Assembly (NCBI RefSeq): GCF_001050235.1
Contig: NZ_DF967972.1
Span: 1,316,475 to 1,380,474, forward strand
Reading direction: 5' to 3'
Length of the DNA: 64,000 bases
From: Longilinea arvoryzae
GTDB taxonomy: Bacteria > Chloroflexota > Anaerolineae > Anaerolineales > Anaerolineaceae
The notes under the pieces were generated by a model. The model worked only from the letters and a program-made list of their open reading frames with translations, made no database searches and had not been told where the DNA came from. The position numbers and the translations under genes are program-made. Below are positions 53,931-63,041 of this stretch, in pieces (position 1 is the stretch's first letter; every line of letters starts with the position of its first letter).

Positions 53931-54904
53931 CGCAACTCGCGCAAAACGGCTATTTTCCCAGTGTTTCGATCGTCATCCCGGTCTACAACGGGATGCGCAC
54001 CCTGCGTCCGTGCCTGGATGCCATCTTTCAGCAGGATTACCCGCGCGAGCGCTATGAAGTGATCGCCGTGGACAACAATTCGGTGGACGGTTCGCCCGAG
54101 TTCCTGCGCCAGTATCCGCTGCGGCTGGAATTCGAACGCGAAATCCAGGGACCCCACGCCGCCACCAACACGGGTGTCAGGGTAGCCACGGGCGAAATCC
54201 TGGTGTTCACCGATTCGGACTGCGTCCCCGAACCGGATTGGCTGCGAAAGCTGGTGGCGCCATTTTCAGATGAGTGCATCATTGGAACCGGCGGCCGGAT
54301 CGAGGCTTACCGGCCGCAAACGCGCATCGAGCGCTTTTTGGATGCGATGAAGCCGTTCAAGAATGCCTACCAGGGATCGCCGGATTTTCCGGCCGCTTTG
54401 GTGACCGGGAACTGCGCCATCCGGCGGGCGGAGTTCATGGCAGCCGGGATGTTCAACCCAAACATGTACACCGGCGCCGAAACCGATTTAAGCTACCGCG
54501 TCCAACTGCAAACCGGCAAACGCGCCTGCTACGTGCAGGATGCGGTCGTCTATCACATGTACAATCCGACCCTGAAGCGCCTGGCGCGCCATTTCTACAT
54601 CTACGGTTATTCCGAGATCTTGCTGGGTACGATCTATAAAGACACGCCCGGTTATCCCTGGCCGCCCAGGGTGCAGGCCGGCGTGATGGTTCGCCAGATC
54701 GGCGCGCTGGTGACGTACGCCGGATCGCTGATCTACCGGACATTGACCTATCCGTTTCGACGGGGGGTGGACAAAGACTATTTGTGGTGGCCGATCCTCT
54801 GGATGGTCGTGGAAAGCAATAACCTGCGCGGTAAACTGGAAGGGCTGGCCGTAACCCGATTTTACCGGCGTAAATTCTGGGAGGAAGGCGTGCGGGTGAT
54901 TTGA
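53927..54904 (+). CDS. Family 2 glycosyltransferase
   Basis: A 325-aa GT-A protein: 'SIVIPVYNGMRTLRPCLDAIFQQDYP', 'AVDNNSVDGSPEFL', and the metal site in 'VFTDSDCVPEPDWL', followed by the acceptor-side 'GAETDLSYRVQLQTG'. A C-terminal amphipathic part with 'TLKRLARHFYIYGYSEI' suggests membrane contact. It is coupled to the genes on both sides (ATGA at the 5' end, TGATG at the 3' end). Confidence 0.88.
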   Translation: MTQLAQNGYFPSVSIVIPVYNGMRTLRPCLDAIFQQDYPRERYEVIAVDNNSVDGSPEFLRQYPLRLEFEREIQGPHAATNTGVRVATGEILVFTDSDCVPEPDWLRKLVAPFSDECIIGTGGRIEAYRPQTRIERFLDAMKPFKNAYQGSPDFPAALVTGNCAIRRAEFMAAGMFNPNMYTGAETDLSYRVQLQTGKRACYVQDAVVYHMYNPTLKRLARHFYIYGYSEILLGTIYKDTPGYPWPPRVQAGVMVRQIGALVTYAGSLIYRTLTYPFRRGVDKDYLWWPILWMVVESNNLRGKLEGLAVTRFYRRKFWEEGVRVI

Positions 54905-56115
54905 TGGCGCGCATCGCGGTCTTTCACAACCTGCCCTCCGGCGGCGCCAAACGGGCCCTGTTCGAATGGACGCGCCGGCTGGCCGAACGCCATACCCTGG
55001 ATGTGTTTTCGCTGAGCACAGCTAATCATGGTTACTGCGATTTACGGCCGTACACCTCGGATTACCAAATTGCGGACTTCGAACCGCTGGCATTGTTTGC
55101 CAGCCCGTGGGGACGCCTGAACCAGCTCCAACGCTGGCGCGACCTGGGCCGTCTGCAAGCCGTCTATCGCAGGCTGGCAGCCCGGATCGACGCCGGCGGT
55201 TATGATGTGGTTTTTTCCAATTCCTGCTCGTTTACGTTCATTCCCCTCCTGCAGCTCTATTTACAGACGCCCAGCGTGTATTACCTGCACGAGCATTTTG
55301 CCAACCTCGTCCGCCGCGATGTTCACCGCCCGTACCTCAAACAGAATTCGGCCCGTCAGCGCCTGGACCGGATCGACCCCTTCATTCCGCTGTACCGCAA
55401 CCGTCTGGCGACCCTGCAAGGCGCGGCCGTCAAGCGCACGCCGCGCTTGCTGGCGAATTCCGAATTCACCCGCCGGCAGTTCGAGTCCGATTTTCACGTC
55501 CCGGCGCCGGTGGTCAACCTGGGTGTGGACGGGGCTCAGTTTCATCCCCTGAATGAGGGAATCCGGGACAGGCATCTCCTCTCGGTGGGCGAATTGTCGC
55601 CCCGCAAAGGCTTCGATTTTCTGGTGGAGAGCCTGGCGCTGGTCGCGCCGGAGAAACGACCGGCGTTGCGGCTGGCCTGCAACAACCAGATCCCGGAAGA
55701 GCGCGCCTATATCGAGAATCTGGCCGCGCAGCGCGGCGTGAGGCTCGAAATTTTGACCAACCTGAACGGCGGACAACTGCTGCTGGAGTACAACCAGGCG
55801 CAATTGTGCGCCTATGCCCCGCTGCAGGAACCCTTCGGCCTGGTTCCGCTGGAGGCGATGGCCTGCGGAACGCCTGTGCTGGCCGTGGCGGAGGGCGGGG
55901 TATGCGAATCGGTGCGCGAGGGCTTCAACGGCCGCCTGACGCCGCGCGATCCGCGCCGGTTTGCCGCAGCGCTGGAAGATCTGCTGGAAGATCCGGTTGA
56001 ACTGTCACGCCTGGGAAAAAATGGCCGCCAGGACGTTCTGGAAAATTGGAGCTGGGAGCGCTCGACCGGCCGGCTGGAAAGCCATTTGCTCGCGGCCGCG
56101 GCTCGAGAGTCCTGA
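54904..56115 (+). CDS. Glycosyltransferase, GT4-type
   Basis: A 403-aa GT-B protein: 'VFHNLPSGGAKRALFEWTRRLAERH' at the N-terminus, 'LLSVGELSPRKGFDFLVESL', and the donor site 'APLQEPFGLVPLEAMACGTPVLAVAEGGVCESV' with the E-x7-E pattern of retaining GT4 enzymes. The ATG at 54904 shares a base with the previous stop; a TTG three bases upstream is a possible alternative. Donor sugar unknown. Confidence 0.88.
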   Translation: MARIAVFHNLPSGGAKRALFEWTRRLAERHTLDVFSLSTANHGYCDLRPYTSDYQIADFEPLALFASPWGRLNQLQRWRDLGRLQAVYRRLAARIDAGGYDVVFSNSCSFTFIPLLQLYLQTPSVYYLHEHFANLVRRDVHRPYLKQNSARQRLDRIDPFIPLYRNRLATLQGAAVKRTPRLLANSEFTRRQFESDFHVPAPVVNLGVDGAQFHPLNEGIRDRHLLSVGELSPRKGFDFLVESLALVAPEKRPALRLACNNQIPEERAYIENLAAQRGVRLEILTNLNGGQLLLEYNQAQLCAYAPLQEPFGLVPLEAMACGTPVLAVAEGGVCESVREGFNGRLTPRDPRRFAAALEDLLEDPVELSRLGKNGRQDVLENWSWERSTGRLESHLLAAAARES

Positions 56116-56118
56116 TCG

Positions 56119-57012
56119 ATGAAGAATAGCATTGCCGCAGTGATCCTCAACTGGAAAAAACCGGCCGACACCCTGCTCTGTCTGGAAACACTGGGCGACA
56201 AGGTGAGCGCGGTGGTGGTCGACAACGGTTCACAGGACGGCTCGGTCGAACGCATTCGCATGGCGAAACCGGACGTGCCGTTGATTTCGCTGGAGAAGAA
56301 CAACGGTTACGCCGGCGGGAACAACGCTGGAATCATCTGGGCTCTGGCTCAGGATTTCGAATGGATTCTGCTGATCAATGAGGATGCATTGCTTCCGCCG
56401 GAGGCTCTGGACAGGTTGGTCAAAGCCGCCAGACAGGACCCACGGGTGGGCTTTGCCGGTCCGTTGATCTTGCATGCCCAACCGGAAAACGTCATCCAGA
56501 GCGCGGGCGGGCTACTCGATGAGCGCTGGCGCGCCAGCCACCGCGGGCAGAACCAGGTGGATGAGGGTCAGTATACCCACCCTGAGGAAGTGCGCTGGCT
56601 TTCAGGCTGCGTGTTATTGGTGCGGGCCCGCATGGTCCGCGAGATCGGAATGTTGGACGAGCGCTTCTTCCTGTACGAGGAAGAGCTGGAATGGTGCCTG
56701 CGTGGAGCCCAGGCCGGTTGGAAGGCGCTGTTCGTGCCGTCGGCGCGCGCCAGCCACGCGGGCGTGAGCCTGGAGTATGAACCCCAACCCTACGTGACGT
56801 ATTACATGACCCGCAACCATTTTCTACTTCTATCGAAACAGGGCGCCGGGCTGCTTCCCTGGTCCGACGCGATCCTGAGCACACTGCGCACGTTGGCCAG
56901 TTGGACCTTCAAACCCAAATGGCGTTCCAAGAACGCCCACCGCAATGCGATGTGGCTGGGAATGCTGGATTTCGCCCGGCGTCATTGGGGCGAGATGAAG
57001 GAAACGGTCTAG
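56119..57012 (+). CDS. Family 2 glycosyltransferase, rhamnosyltransferase-like
   Basis: A 297-aa GT-A protein with 'AAVILNWKKPADTLLCLETL', 'VVVDNGSQDGSVE', 'KNNGYAGGNNAGI', 'LLINEDALLPPEAL' and 'ERFFLYEEELEWCLRGAQAGW', the pattern of WbbL/RfbF-type (often rhamnosyl) transferases. The specificity is inferred and weak. It starts 4 bases after the previous gene. Confidence 0.87.
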   Translation: MKNSIAAVILNWKKPADTLLCLETLGDKVSAVVVDNGSQDGSVERIRMAKPDVPLISLEKNNGYAGGNNAGIIWALAQDFEWILLINEDALLPPEALDRLVKAARQDPRVGFAGPLILHAQPENVIQSAGGLLDERWRASHRGQNQVDEGQYTHPEEVRWLSGCVLLVRARMVREIGMLDERFFLYEEELEWCLRGAQAGWKALFVPSARASHAGVSLEYEPQPYVTYYMTRNHFLLLSKQGAGLLPWSDAILSTLRTLASWTFKPKWRSKNAHRNAMWLGMLDFARRHWGEMKETV

Positions 57013-57021
57013 GAATTCGAT

Positions 57022-58257
57022 ATGCAGATCTTGTTTCTCTCCAGGTGGTACCCCTATCCGGCGAACAACGGCTCTAAATTGCGCATCTGGAATCTGCTGC
57101 GCGCCCTGGGCCGCCGGCATACGGTAACCCTGGTCAGCTTCGTCGATCCCGCGGAAGGGACGCCCGACCTGGAAGGCCTGCGGGGCATCGTCTCCGAAGT
57201 GCATACGGTTCCGTGGCGCGAATTCGACCCGGGCAGCCTGCGCGCCCTGGTGGGTTTTTTCGCGTTGGCGCCGCGCTGGATGGTGGATACCTTTTCACCC
57301 CAAATGGCGGAGACGATTCGTCGGGTTCTGCATTCGCAGAAGTACGATCTGGTGATCGCCAGCCAGGTGGTCATGGGCGCGTACGCGGGCCACTTCGAAA
57401 ACGTCCCGGCCATCCTCGAGGAAGTCGAACTGGGCGTTTATTTTCAAAAACAGGAGCGCGCTGTCAGTGCGTTCAGGAAGATCCGCCACAGCCTGACCCT
57501 GTTCAAACTCAGGCTGTACCTGAGGAATTTGCTGAAGCGATTCTCGGGGTACACCGTCGTTTCCGAGCGCGAAAAAGGGTTGCTCGAGGGCATGGTTTCT
57601 GGCAGCGAGCGCGTGCGGATAATTCCCAACTGCGTTGAGCTGGAAGATTACCGCGATATTCGAATGCCCAAAAGAGAAAATTCATTGATTTATGCCGGGT
57701 CTTTTCGGTATGATGTTAATTACGAGGCCATGCAGTGGTTCGTTGGTGAGGTCTTTCCACGGATTCTGGCCGAAATTCCCACGGCGCAATTGACGATCAC
57801 CGGGGATCCGGCCGGGAAGCGCATTGAACCCCGGACCCATGTGATGCAGGTCGGTCTGGTCCCGGACGTGCGGCCGGTGGTGGCATCGTCCATGATCAGC
57901 CTGGCGCCGCTTCAGACCGGCGGGGGGACCCGGTTGAAAATCCTGGAAGCCATGGCGCTGCGTTCGCCGGTGGTCTCCACCTCCAAAGGCGCCGAAGGCC
58001 TGGAGGTTCGCGCGGGCGAACATTTGCTGGTCGCGGATAGCCCGCAGGATTTCGCCGCTGCTGTGATCCGATTGTTGAAGGATGAAACCCTGCGGGAGTC
58101 GATCACCGAGGCGGGCTACCGGCTGGTGGAGGAAAAGTACAGCTGGCAAAAAGCGCTCATCTTTTTTCTGAAATGGATCGAGACGATCCCCACCGGCAGC
58201 CTTTCAGGCATTTCGCAGCTTGAAACCAGACATGTGGATGATGATGAAAAGAATTAG
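57022..58257 (+). CDS. Glycosyltransferase, GT4-type
   Basis: A 411-aa GT-B protein: 'FLSRWYPYPANNGSKLRIWNLLRALGRRH', 'YTVVSEREKGLLEG', 'RIIPNCVELEDY', 'AGSFRYDVNYEAMQWFVGEVFPRI' and 'ISLAPLQTGGGTRLKILEAMALRSPVVSTSKGAEGL'. It belongs to the same subgroup as the GT at 45603. Its 3' end overlaps the start of the O-antigen ligase-like gene. Confidence 0.88.
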   Translation: MQILFLSRWYPYPANNGSKLRIWNLLRALGRRHTVTLVSFVDPAEGTPDLEGLRGIVSEVHTVPWREFDPGSLRALVGFFALAPRWMVDTFSPQMAETIRRVLHSQKYDLVIASQVVMGAYAGHFENVPAILEEVELGVYFQKQERAVSAFRKIRHSLTLFKLRLYLRNLLKRFSGYTVVSEREKGLLEGMVSGSERVRIIPNCVELEDYRDIRMPKRENSLIYAGSFRYDVNYEAMQWFVGEVFPRILAEIPTAQLTITGDPAGKRIEPRTHVMQVGLVPDVRPVVASSMISLAPLQTGGGTRLKILEAMALRSPVVSTSKGAEGLEVRAGEHLLVADSPQDFAAAVIRLLKDETLRESITEAGYRLVEEKYSWQKALIFFLKWIETIPTGSLSGISQLETRHVDDDEKN

Positions 58258-59707
58258 AAAGTGGATCGATCCGCTGCACTCCTTTAACTTTACCTGGCAA
58301 TGGTTGGAGCAAAATCGCGCCCTGCTCATCCGGGCGATCGTGCTGTCCGTTCTGGCGATTTCCATCCTCTACATGGTTCCACGCATGGCGGTCGGCATGC
58401 ATCGCATCCCGCTGCTTTTCATCGCCGCCATTATTGGTGTGGCAGGGCTGGCCGTGTTGATCGCGAATCCGTCGCTGGCCATCGTGGGCATCATTCCGGC
58501 GGCCCTGGTCATTCCGTTTGGCATTGGGACGGGCACCGGCACCGAACTGCATGCCGGCATCTTGATCGTCCTGGCGGCGACCGGCCTGTGGTTCCTGGAT
58601 ATGCTGGTGGTCAAGCGGGATTTTCACCTGCTGGCTTCCCGCCCGGTGGTTCCACTGCTGTTGTTGGTGGTGAGCACGCTGATTTCCTTTGGCTTTGGCC
58701 AAATGCCGTGGTTCTATCGCCAGCATGCCTCGATTTCCGCGCAGCTCGGCGGAACCATGCTCTACATCCTGGCGGCCTGCGCGTTTTTGGTAACGGCGCA
58801 CCGCCTGAGCGAACGCGGCCTGGTCTGGGCGGTGGGGATTTTCATCGCACTGGCCGGCCTGTTCATGGTCACGCGCTCGTTCAGCGACCGTTTTCCAGGC
58901 CTGACTTGGCCCATTCTGAACCGGTATGCCGACGGATCGACCGGGAGCCTGTTCTGGGTATGGGCATTCTGCCTGGCGATATCGCAATTTGTGTTCAACA
59001 AGCGTCTGAAGTTGCGTTGGAAAGCGGCCCTTGGGGTTGTTTTGCTGGCTTTCTTCTTCACGGCCTTTTATCAGGCCCGGGATTGGACCTCGGGTTGGCT
59101 GCCGGCCTTGTTTGGGGCTGCGTTCATGTTCTTCATCAGTTTTCGCAAAGCCCGCGTCCCCCTCGTTCTGGCAGTCTTTTTGATCCTGGCCCTGAATTTT
59201 TCACAAATCCAGAATATGCTGATGGGGGGCGGCAATGAATACAGCATGGTAACCCGGTTGGAGGCCTGGCAAATTCTATTCAAGATCATTGCCATCAATC
59301 CCATCCTGGGGGTGGGGCCGGCCAACTACTACTTCTATACGCCGCTCTTTCCCATCCGGGGTTACTCGGTGCAGTTCAACTCGCATAACAACTACGTCGA
59401 CCTGTTGGCCCAGACGGGCGTGATCGGGTGCGGGTTATTCGTCTGGTTCATGGTGGAGGTTACGCTTCTCGGGATGCGTCTTCTTTCCCGGGCGCCGGAA
59501 GGTTTTCCACGCGCTTTTGTTTACGGCGCCATCGGCGGTGTCATCGGAACCGCCGTGGCTGGGATGTTCGGCGATTGGATCATCCCGTTCGTCTACAACG
59601 TTGGGTTCGCCGGGTTCCGCGCCAGCCTGATCGGCTGGTTGTTCATGGGAGCCCTGGTGGCAATGGAACGCTTTTATCCCGCAAATACAGCTTCTCCAAC
59701 GGCTTGA
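58232..59707 (+). CDS. O-antigen ligase/polymerase-like membrane protein (WaaL/Wzy type)
   Basis: A protein of about 491 aa with at least ten hydrophobic helices and a large outside loop near the C-terminus holding 'MVTRLEAWQILFKIIAINPILGVGPANYYFYTPLFP' and 'FNSHNNYVDLLAQTGVIG', the pattern of the Wzy_C/O-antigen ligase family (the H-N-N-Y motif carries a key His). It polymerises or ligates finished glycan outside the membrane. Several ATG codons (58232, 58238, 58241, 58244) within the overlap with the previous gene could be the start. Confidence 0.82.
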   Translation: MWMMMKRIRKWIDPLHSFNFTWQWLEQNRALLIRAIVLSVLAISILYMVPRMAVGMHRIPLLFIAAIIGVAGLAVLIANPSLAIVGIIPAALVIPFGIGTGTGTELHAGILIVLAATGLWFLDMLVVKRDFHLLASRPVVPLLLLVVSTLISFGFGQMPWFYRQHASISAQLGGTMLYILAACAFLVTAHRLSERGLVWAVGIFIALAGLFMVTRSFSDRFPGLTWPILNRYADGSTGSLFWVWAFCLAISQFVFNKRLKLRWKAALGVVLLAFFFTAFYQARDWTSGWLPALFGAAFMFFISFRKARVPLVLAVFLILALNFSQIQNMLMGGGNEYSMVTRLEAWQILFKIIAINPILGVGPANYYFYTPLFPIRGYSVQFNSHNNYVDLLAQTGVIGCGLFVWFMVEVTLLGMRLLSRAPEGFPRAFVYGAIGGVIGTAVAGMFGDWIIPFVYNVGFAGFRASLIGWLFMGALVAMERFYPANTASPTA

Positions 59708-59718
59708 GGAGATTCTCC

Positions 59719-60633
59719 ATGGAGCTATCGATCATCATTGTAGGTTGGAATGTAGCGGATCTGCTCAGCGCCTGCCTCGAATCGATCCTTGCCCATCCGC
59801 CGCAGGCTGAGTATGAAATCTGGGTGGTCGATAACGCCTCCAGTGATGATACGGTCAAGCGTGTCAGAGGTCAGTTCCCACAGGTCAAACTCATCGCCAA
59901 CGCGCAAAACACCGGTTTCGCGGCCGCCAACAATCAGGCCATCGAACTTTCGCAGGGGAAGTCCATCCTTTTATTGAATCCGGACACGATCGTCTATGAG
60001 CGGACCCTGCAATCCATGCTGGATTTTTTGGAAAGCCATCCGCAGGCCGGAGCCGTGGGCTCGATTTATTTTTCCCCGGACGGCAATCTGCAAAAATCCT
60101 GCATGCCATTTCCGACCGTTTCCCGGGAATTGTGGCGCCTTTTTCATCTGGACGTCCTGTGGTCCTATGGCCTGTACGACATGGCTCGTTGGAGCAGGAC
60201 AGAACCCCGGGAAGTGGAGACCCTGCAGGGCGCCAGCCTGATGCTGCGCCGTTCAGCGCTGATGCAGGCCGGTTTATTGGATACGGATTATTTCATGTAC
60301 ACCGAAGAAGTGGATCTGTGTTATCGCCTGTATAAATTAGGCTGGAAATTATATTGGCTGCCGGAATCCAAAATTACGCATTACGGCGGACAAAGCACGC
60401 GCCAGGTGGCGACCCGCATGTTTTTGAACCTGTATGGCAGCAAGATACTGTTCTTTCGCAAACATTATGGTGAAAAAAAAGTCAGGCAGTACAAGCGCGT
60501 CCTGGATTTCAGCTCGAAGATTCGGCTGGGAATTCTGCCGGTTGCCGCCGTGCTTCGACCCGGGCAATGTGAAAAATACAATGAAATTCATTCAAATTAT
60601 GCACAACTCATCAAAGCCTTGCCGACCTTATGA
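59719..60633 (+). CDS. Family 2 glycosyltransferase, rhamnosyltransferase-like
   Basis: A 304-aa GT-A protein: 'SIIIVGWNVADLLSACLESI', 'VVDNASSDDTVKRV', 'NTGFAAANNQAIELS', 'LLLNPDTIVYERTL' and 'DYFMYTEEVDLCYRLYKLGWKLYWLPESKITHYGGQST', the WbbL-like pattern. The frame stays open for about 290 bases upstream, but that part overlaps the preceding gene and reads as non-protein; the ATG at 59719 follows GAGGA (59706-59710). Confidence 0.87.
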   Translation: MELSIIIVGWNVADLLSACLESILAHPPQAEYEIWVVDNASSDDTVKRVRGQFPQVKLIANAQNTGFAAANNQAIELSQGKSILLLNPDTIVYERTLQSMLDFLESHPQAGAVGSIYFSPDGNLQKSCMPFPTVSRELWRLFHLDVLWSYGLYDMARWSRTEPREVETLQGASLMLRRSALMQAGLLDTDYFMYTEEVDLCYRLYKLGWKLYWLPESKITHYGGQSTRQVATRMFLNLYGSKILFFRKHYGEKKVRQYKRVLDFSSKIRLGILPVAAVLRPGQCEKYNEIHSNYAQLIKALPTL

Positions 60634-60659
60634 ATTTGAAAAAATAATGGAGACTTCGG

Positions 60660-61817
60660 ATGGCTGATCGCCTTTTGTTCCCGTATGTATTGTCTCTGAC
60701 TCAGAAAAATAAGCCCGCTCCCTATCCGCTGCGCGACCTGGACGAGCACCTGGATGCGGCGTTGCATTGGATCGAACAGGCCTCCCGGGCCGTGGGCGGC
60801 GCGGGGATCTCGAAAGGTTACGATTTGCTGCGCTCGCGCTGGTTCCCGGCTTACCCCGAAACCACCGGGTATACCCTGCCGACCCTGATCAACGCCTCCC
60901 GACTCCTGGGAAATGATGCCTGGCGCGAGCTGGCGATTGGACACGCGGAGTATTTGTTAAATTGTGTGACCGAAGATGGCGGGGTGCTGTACTGGAAGAA
61001 GAGCAGAAAGGCGAATCCGATCGTCTTCGACACCGGCCAGGTCATTCTGGGCTGGCTGGCCGTTTTTCGCGATACGGGGGCCGAAAACTTCTTGCGCGCG
61101 GCGATGCGTTCGGGAGATTGGCTGGTAAAGGTTCAAGAGCCAGATGGGATCTGGAAAGAACACCAGTATCGGAGGGTGTACAAGGTCATCGATGCCCGGG
61201 TGGATTGGGCTCTGCTGGTATTATTCCAGGCGACCGGGGAAACCCGCTATCGGGATGCTGCCGTGCGGAACCTGGAGTGGGTATTGGCCCAGCAGACCTC
61301 GGACGGTTGGTTCCAGAACTGCGGTGTTGTGCCCAACCAGGTTCCGGTCACGCATTATCTGGCCTATGCTGCCGAAGGTTTATATCTCAGCGGAGATCTG
61401 CTGAAGGAACCGCGATACCTGCAGGCCGGGAAAAAGACCGCCGATCGACTGCTCGATTTGCAGAGATCAGATGGATACCTGGCAGGCGCGTTTTCCGCGG
61501 ATTGGAAGGAAACCGAGGCTTCCTGCTGCCTGACCGGCGACCTGCAGATGTCGATCTTATGGATGCTCCTGTGGGTCAAATCCGGAACGCCGGAGTATCA
61601 CGAAGCTGCCCGGCGGGGATTGGAATTCGTGTGCCGGACGCAGTTTTTGGACACCCCGGATCTGAATATCCGCGGCAGCATCGGCGGTTCTTTTCCCCTG
61701 TACGGCAAATACGAGCGCTATAAATTGCCGGAATGGGCGGCCAAATTCCTGATCAGCGCCATTTTATGGGTCAAAGCGCTTGAGGGGGATCGTTTACCGG
61801 AATTGCTTCCCGGATAA
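60660..61817 (+). CDS. Alpha/alpha-toroid protein, possible glycosidase or sugar-modifying enzyme
   Basis: A 385-aa soluble protein with no signal peptide. Repeated pairs of helices with 'A(V/A)RNLEWVLAQQTSDGWFQN', 'DTGQVILGWLAVFRDTG' and 'YAAEGLYLSGDLL' suggest an (alpha/alpha)6 toroid of the six-hairpin glycosidase or epimerase type. I recognise no specific family. It starts after GGAG and lies between glycosyltransferase genes, so it may process glycan precursors in the cytoplasm. 'EASCCLTGDLQMSILWML' contains a Cys pair of unknown role. Confidence 0.65.
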   Translation: MADRLLFPYVLSLTQKNKPAPYPLRDLDEHLDAALHWIEQASRAVGGAGISKGYDLLRSRWFPAYPETTGYTLPTLINASRLLGNDAWRELAIGHAEYLLNCVTEDGGVLYWKKSRKANPIVFDTGQVILGWLAVFRDTGAENFLRAAMRSGDWLVKVQEPDGIWKEHQYRRVYKVIDARVDWALLVLFQATGETRYRDAAVRNLEWVLAQQTSDGWFQNCGVVPNQVPVTHYLAYAAEGLYLSGDLLKEPRYLQAGKKTADRLLDLQRSDGYLAGAFSADWKETEASCCLTGDLQMSILWMLLWVKSGTPEYHEAARRGLEFVCRTQFLDTPDLNIRGSIGGSFPLYGKYERYKLPEWAAKFLISAILWVKALEGDRLPELLPG

Positions 61818-61835
61818 CCCGTTGTAGGGGGACTG

Positions 61836-63038
61836 ATGACACTGATATCCATAATATTATTGGCCTTGTTTTTCATCCCAACCCTGTATTTGCTCGCCAT
61901 GGCGTTGGCTGCCATTCGCCCGGCGCCGGCCGTACGTTGGCATGACCGCCAACCGCGCACGCGCTTTGCCATTGCCATCCCGGCCCACAACGAAGAAACC
62001 GTGATTGCGGGTACCGTGCAGCGCTTGATGGCTCTGGATTATCCGTTCGATCGTTTTCGAATTCACATCGTGGCCGACCATTGCACCGACCAAACGGCGC
62101 TGTTGGCGCGCCAGGCCGGCGCGGAGGCGCACGAACGCAACGAAGGCCCGCGCTCCGGCAAGGGCGCCGCGCTTTCCTGGTTGTTTGGGCGCATCCTTCA
62201 GGATGATCAGGTGGATGCCCTGGTGATCTTCGACGCGGATACACGCGTGGACGCCAGCTTCCTGCGCGTGATGGACGCGCGCCTGACAGACGGTGCGCAG
62301 GTGGTGCAGGGGCAGCACCGCATCAGCAATCCCAAATCCGGCTGGTTTCCGGCGTTGACCTGGGCGATGTTTCTGATCGACAACCGTTTTCAGAATCTGG
62401 GACGCAGCAACCTGGGCTGGTCGGCCAAGCACATGGGCGATTCGATTTGTTTTCGAGCGGATGTGCTGCGCCGGTTGGGCTGGGGGGAAGGATTGACCGA
62501 AGATTACCAGTTGCGCCAGCGGCTGCTGCTGGAGGGGATTCACATCGTCTACGAACCGGCGGCGCTCGGATTGGGCGAAGCGCCACTCACCTGGCAGCAG
62601 GCGCGCGCCCAGCGAGCGCGCTGGCTGCGCGGCACGCACGATGCGAGCCGCCAGTTCGCCGGACAATTGCTGCGGGAAGCGCTGAAACGCGGCGACGGCG
62701 CCTTATTGGATGGAGCCCTGCAGGCCTATTTACCCTCCTATTCGACGCTGACCCTGCTGGCAGTTTTACTGCTGGTCGTGCAGTTGGTCCTCTTGGGGTT
62801 GGGCGGGACCATCGCTGCGGGCGCCAGGATCGGTTGGGCGGCGCTGGTCGGGCTACTGTATGTGTATCCACTGTTCGGGCTGGTCCTGGAACGCGCGCCG
62901 CTGCGGGCTTACGCGGCCATCCTGACCGGACCGGTGTTCATGCTCTGGCGAAGCGGGCTGGCCTTGCAGGCCCGTCTGGGCCGCCGGCCGGTGACCTGGG
63001 TACGGACCGCGCACGGGGGAAGTGAAAAAGGCAAATAG
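61836..63038 (+). CDS. Processive-type membrane glycosyltransferase, family 2
   Basis: A 400-aa protein with one N-terminal membrane helix, a GT-A domain ('FAIAIPAHNEETVIAGTV', 'FDADTRVD', 'GLTEDYQLRQRL', 'QRARWLRG') and three or so C-terminal helices. The D-x-D, T-E-D and Q-x-x-R-W set is that of cellulose/hyaluronan synthase-like enzymes, which join sugars at the inner face and may thread the polymer through the membrane. The start follows AGGGG. Product unknown. Confidence 0.87.
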   Translation: MTLISIILLALFFIPTLYLLAMALAAIRPAPAVRWHDRQPRTRFAIAIPAHNEETVIAGTVQRLMALDYPFDRFRIHIVADHCTDQTALLARQAGAEAHERNEGPRSGKGAALSWLFGRILQDDQVDALVIFDADTRVDASFLRVMDARLTDGAQVVQGQHRISNPKSGWFPALTWAMFLIDNRFQNLGRSNLGWSAKHMGDSICFRADVLRRLGWGEGLTEDYQLRQRLLLEGIHIVYEPAALGLGEAPLTWQQARAQRARWLRGTHDASRQFAGQLLREALKRGDGALLDGALQAYLPSYSTLTLLAVLLLVVQLVLLGLGGTIAAGARIGWAALVGLLYVYPLFGLVLERAPLRAYAAILTGPVFMLWRSGLALQARLGRRPVTWVRTAHGGSEKGK

Positions 63039-63041
63039 ACC

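Noticed and set aside
59428..59718. Upstream extension of the GT2 gene at 59719
   Set aside because: It runs inside the WaaL/Wzy-like gene in another frame, is Arg-rich and non-conserved; a good start with ribosome site exists at 59719.
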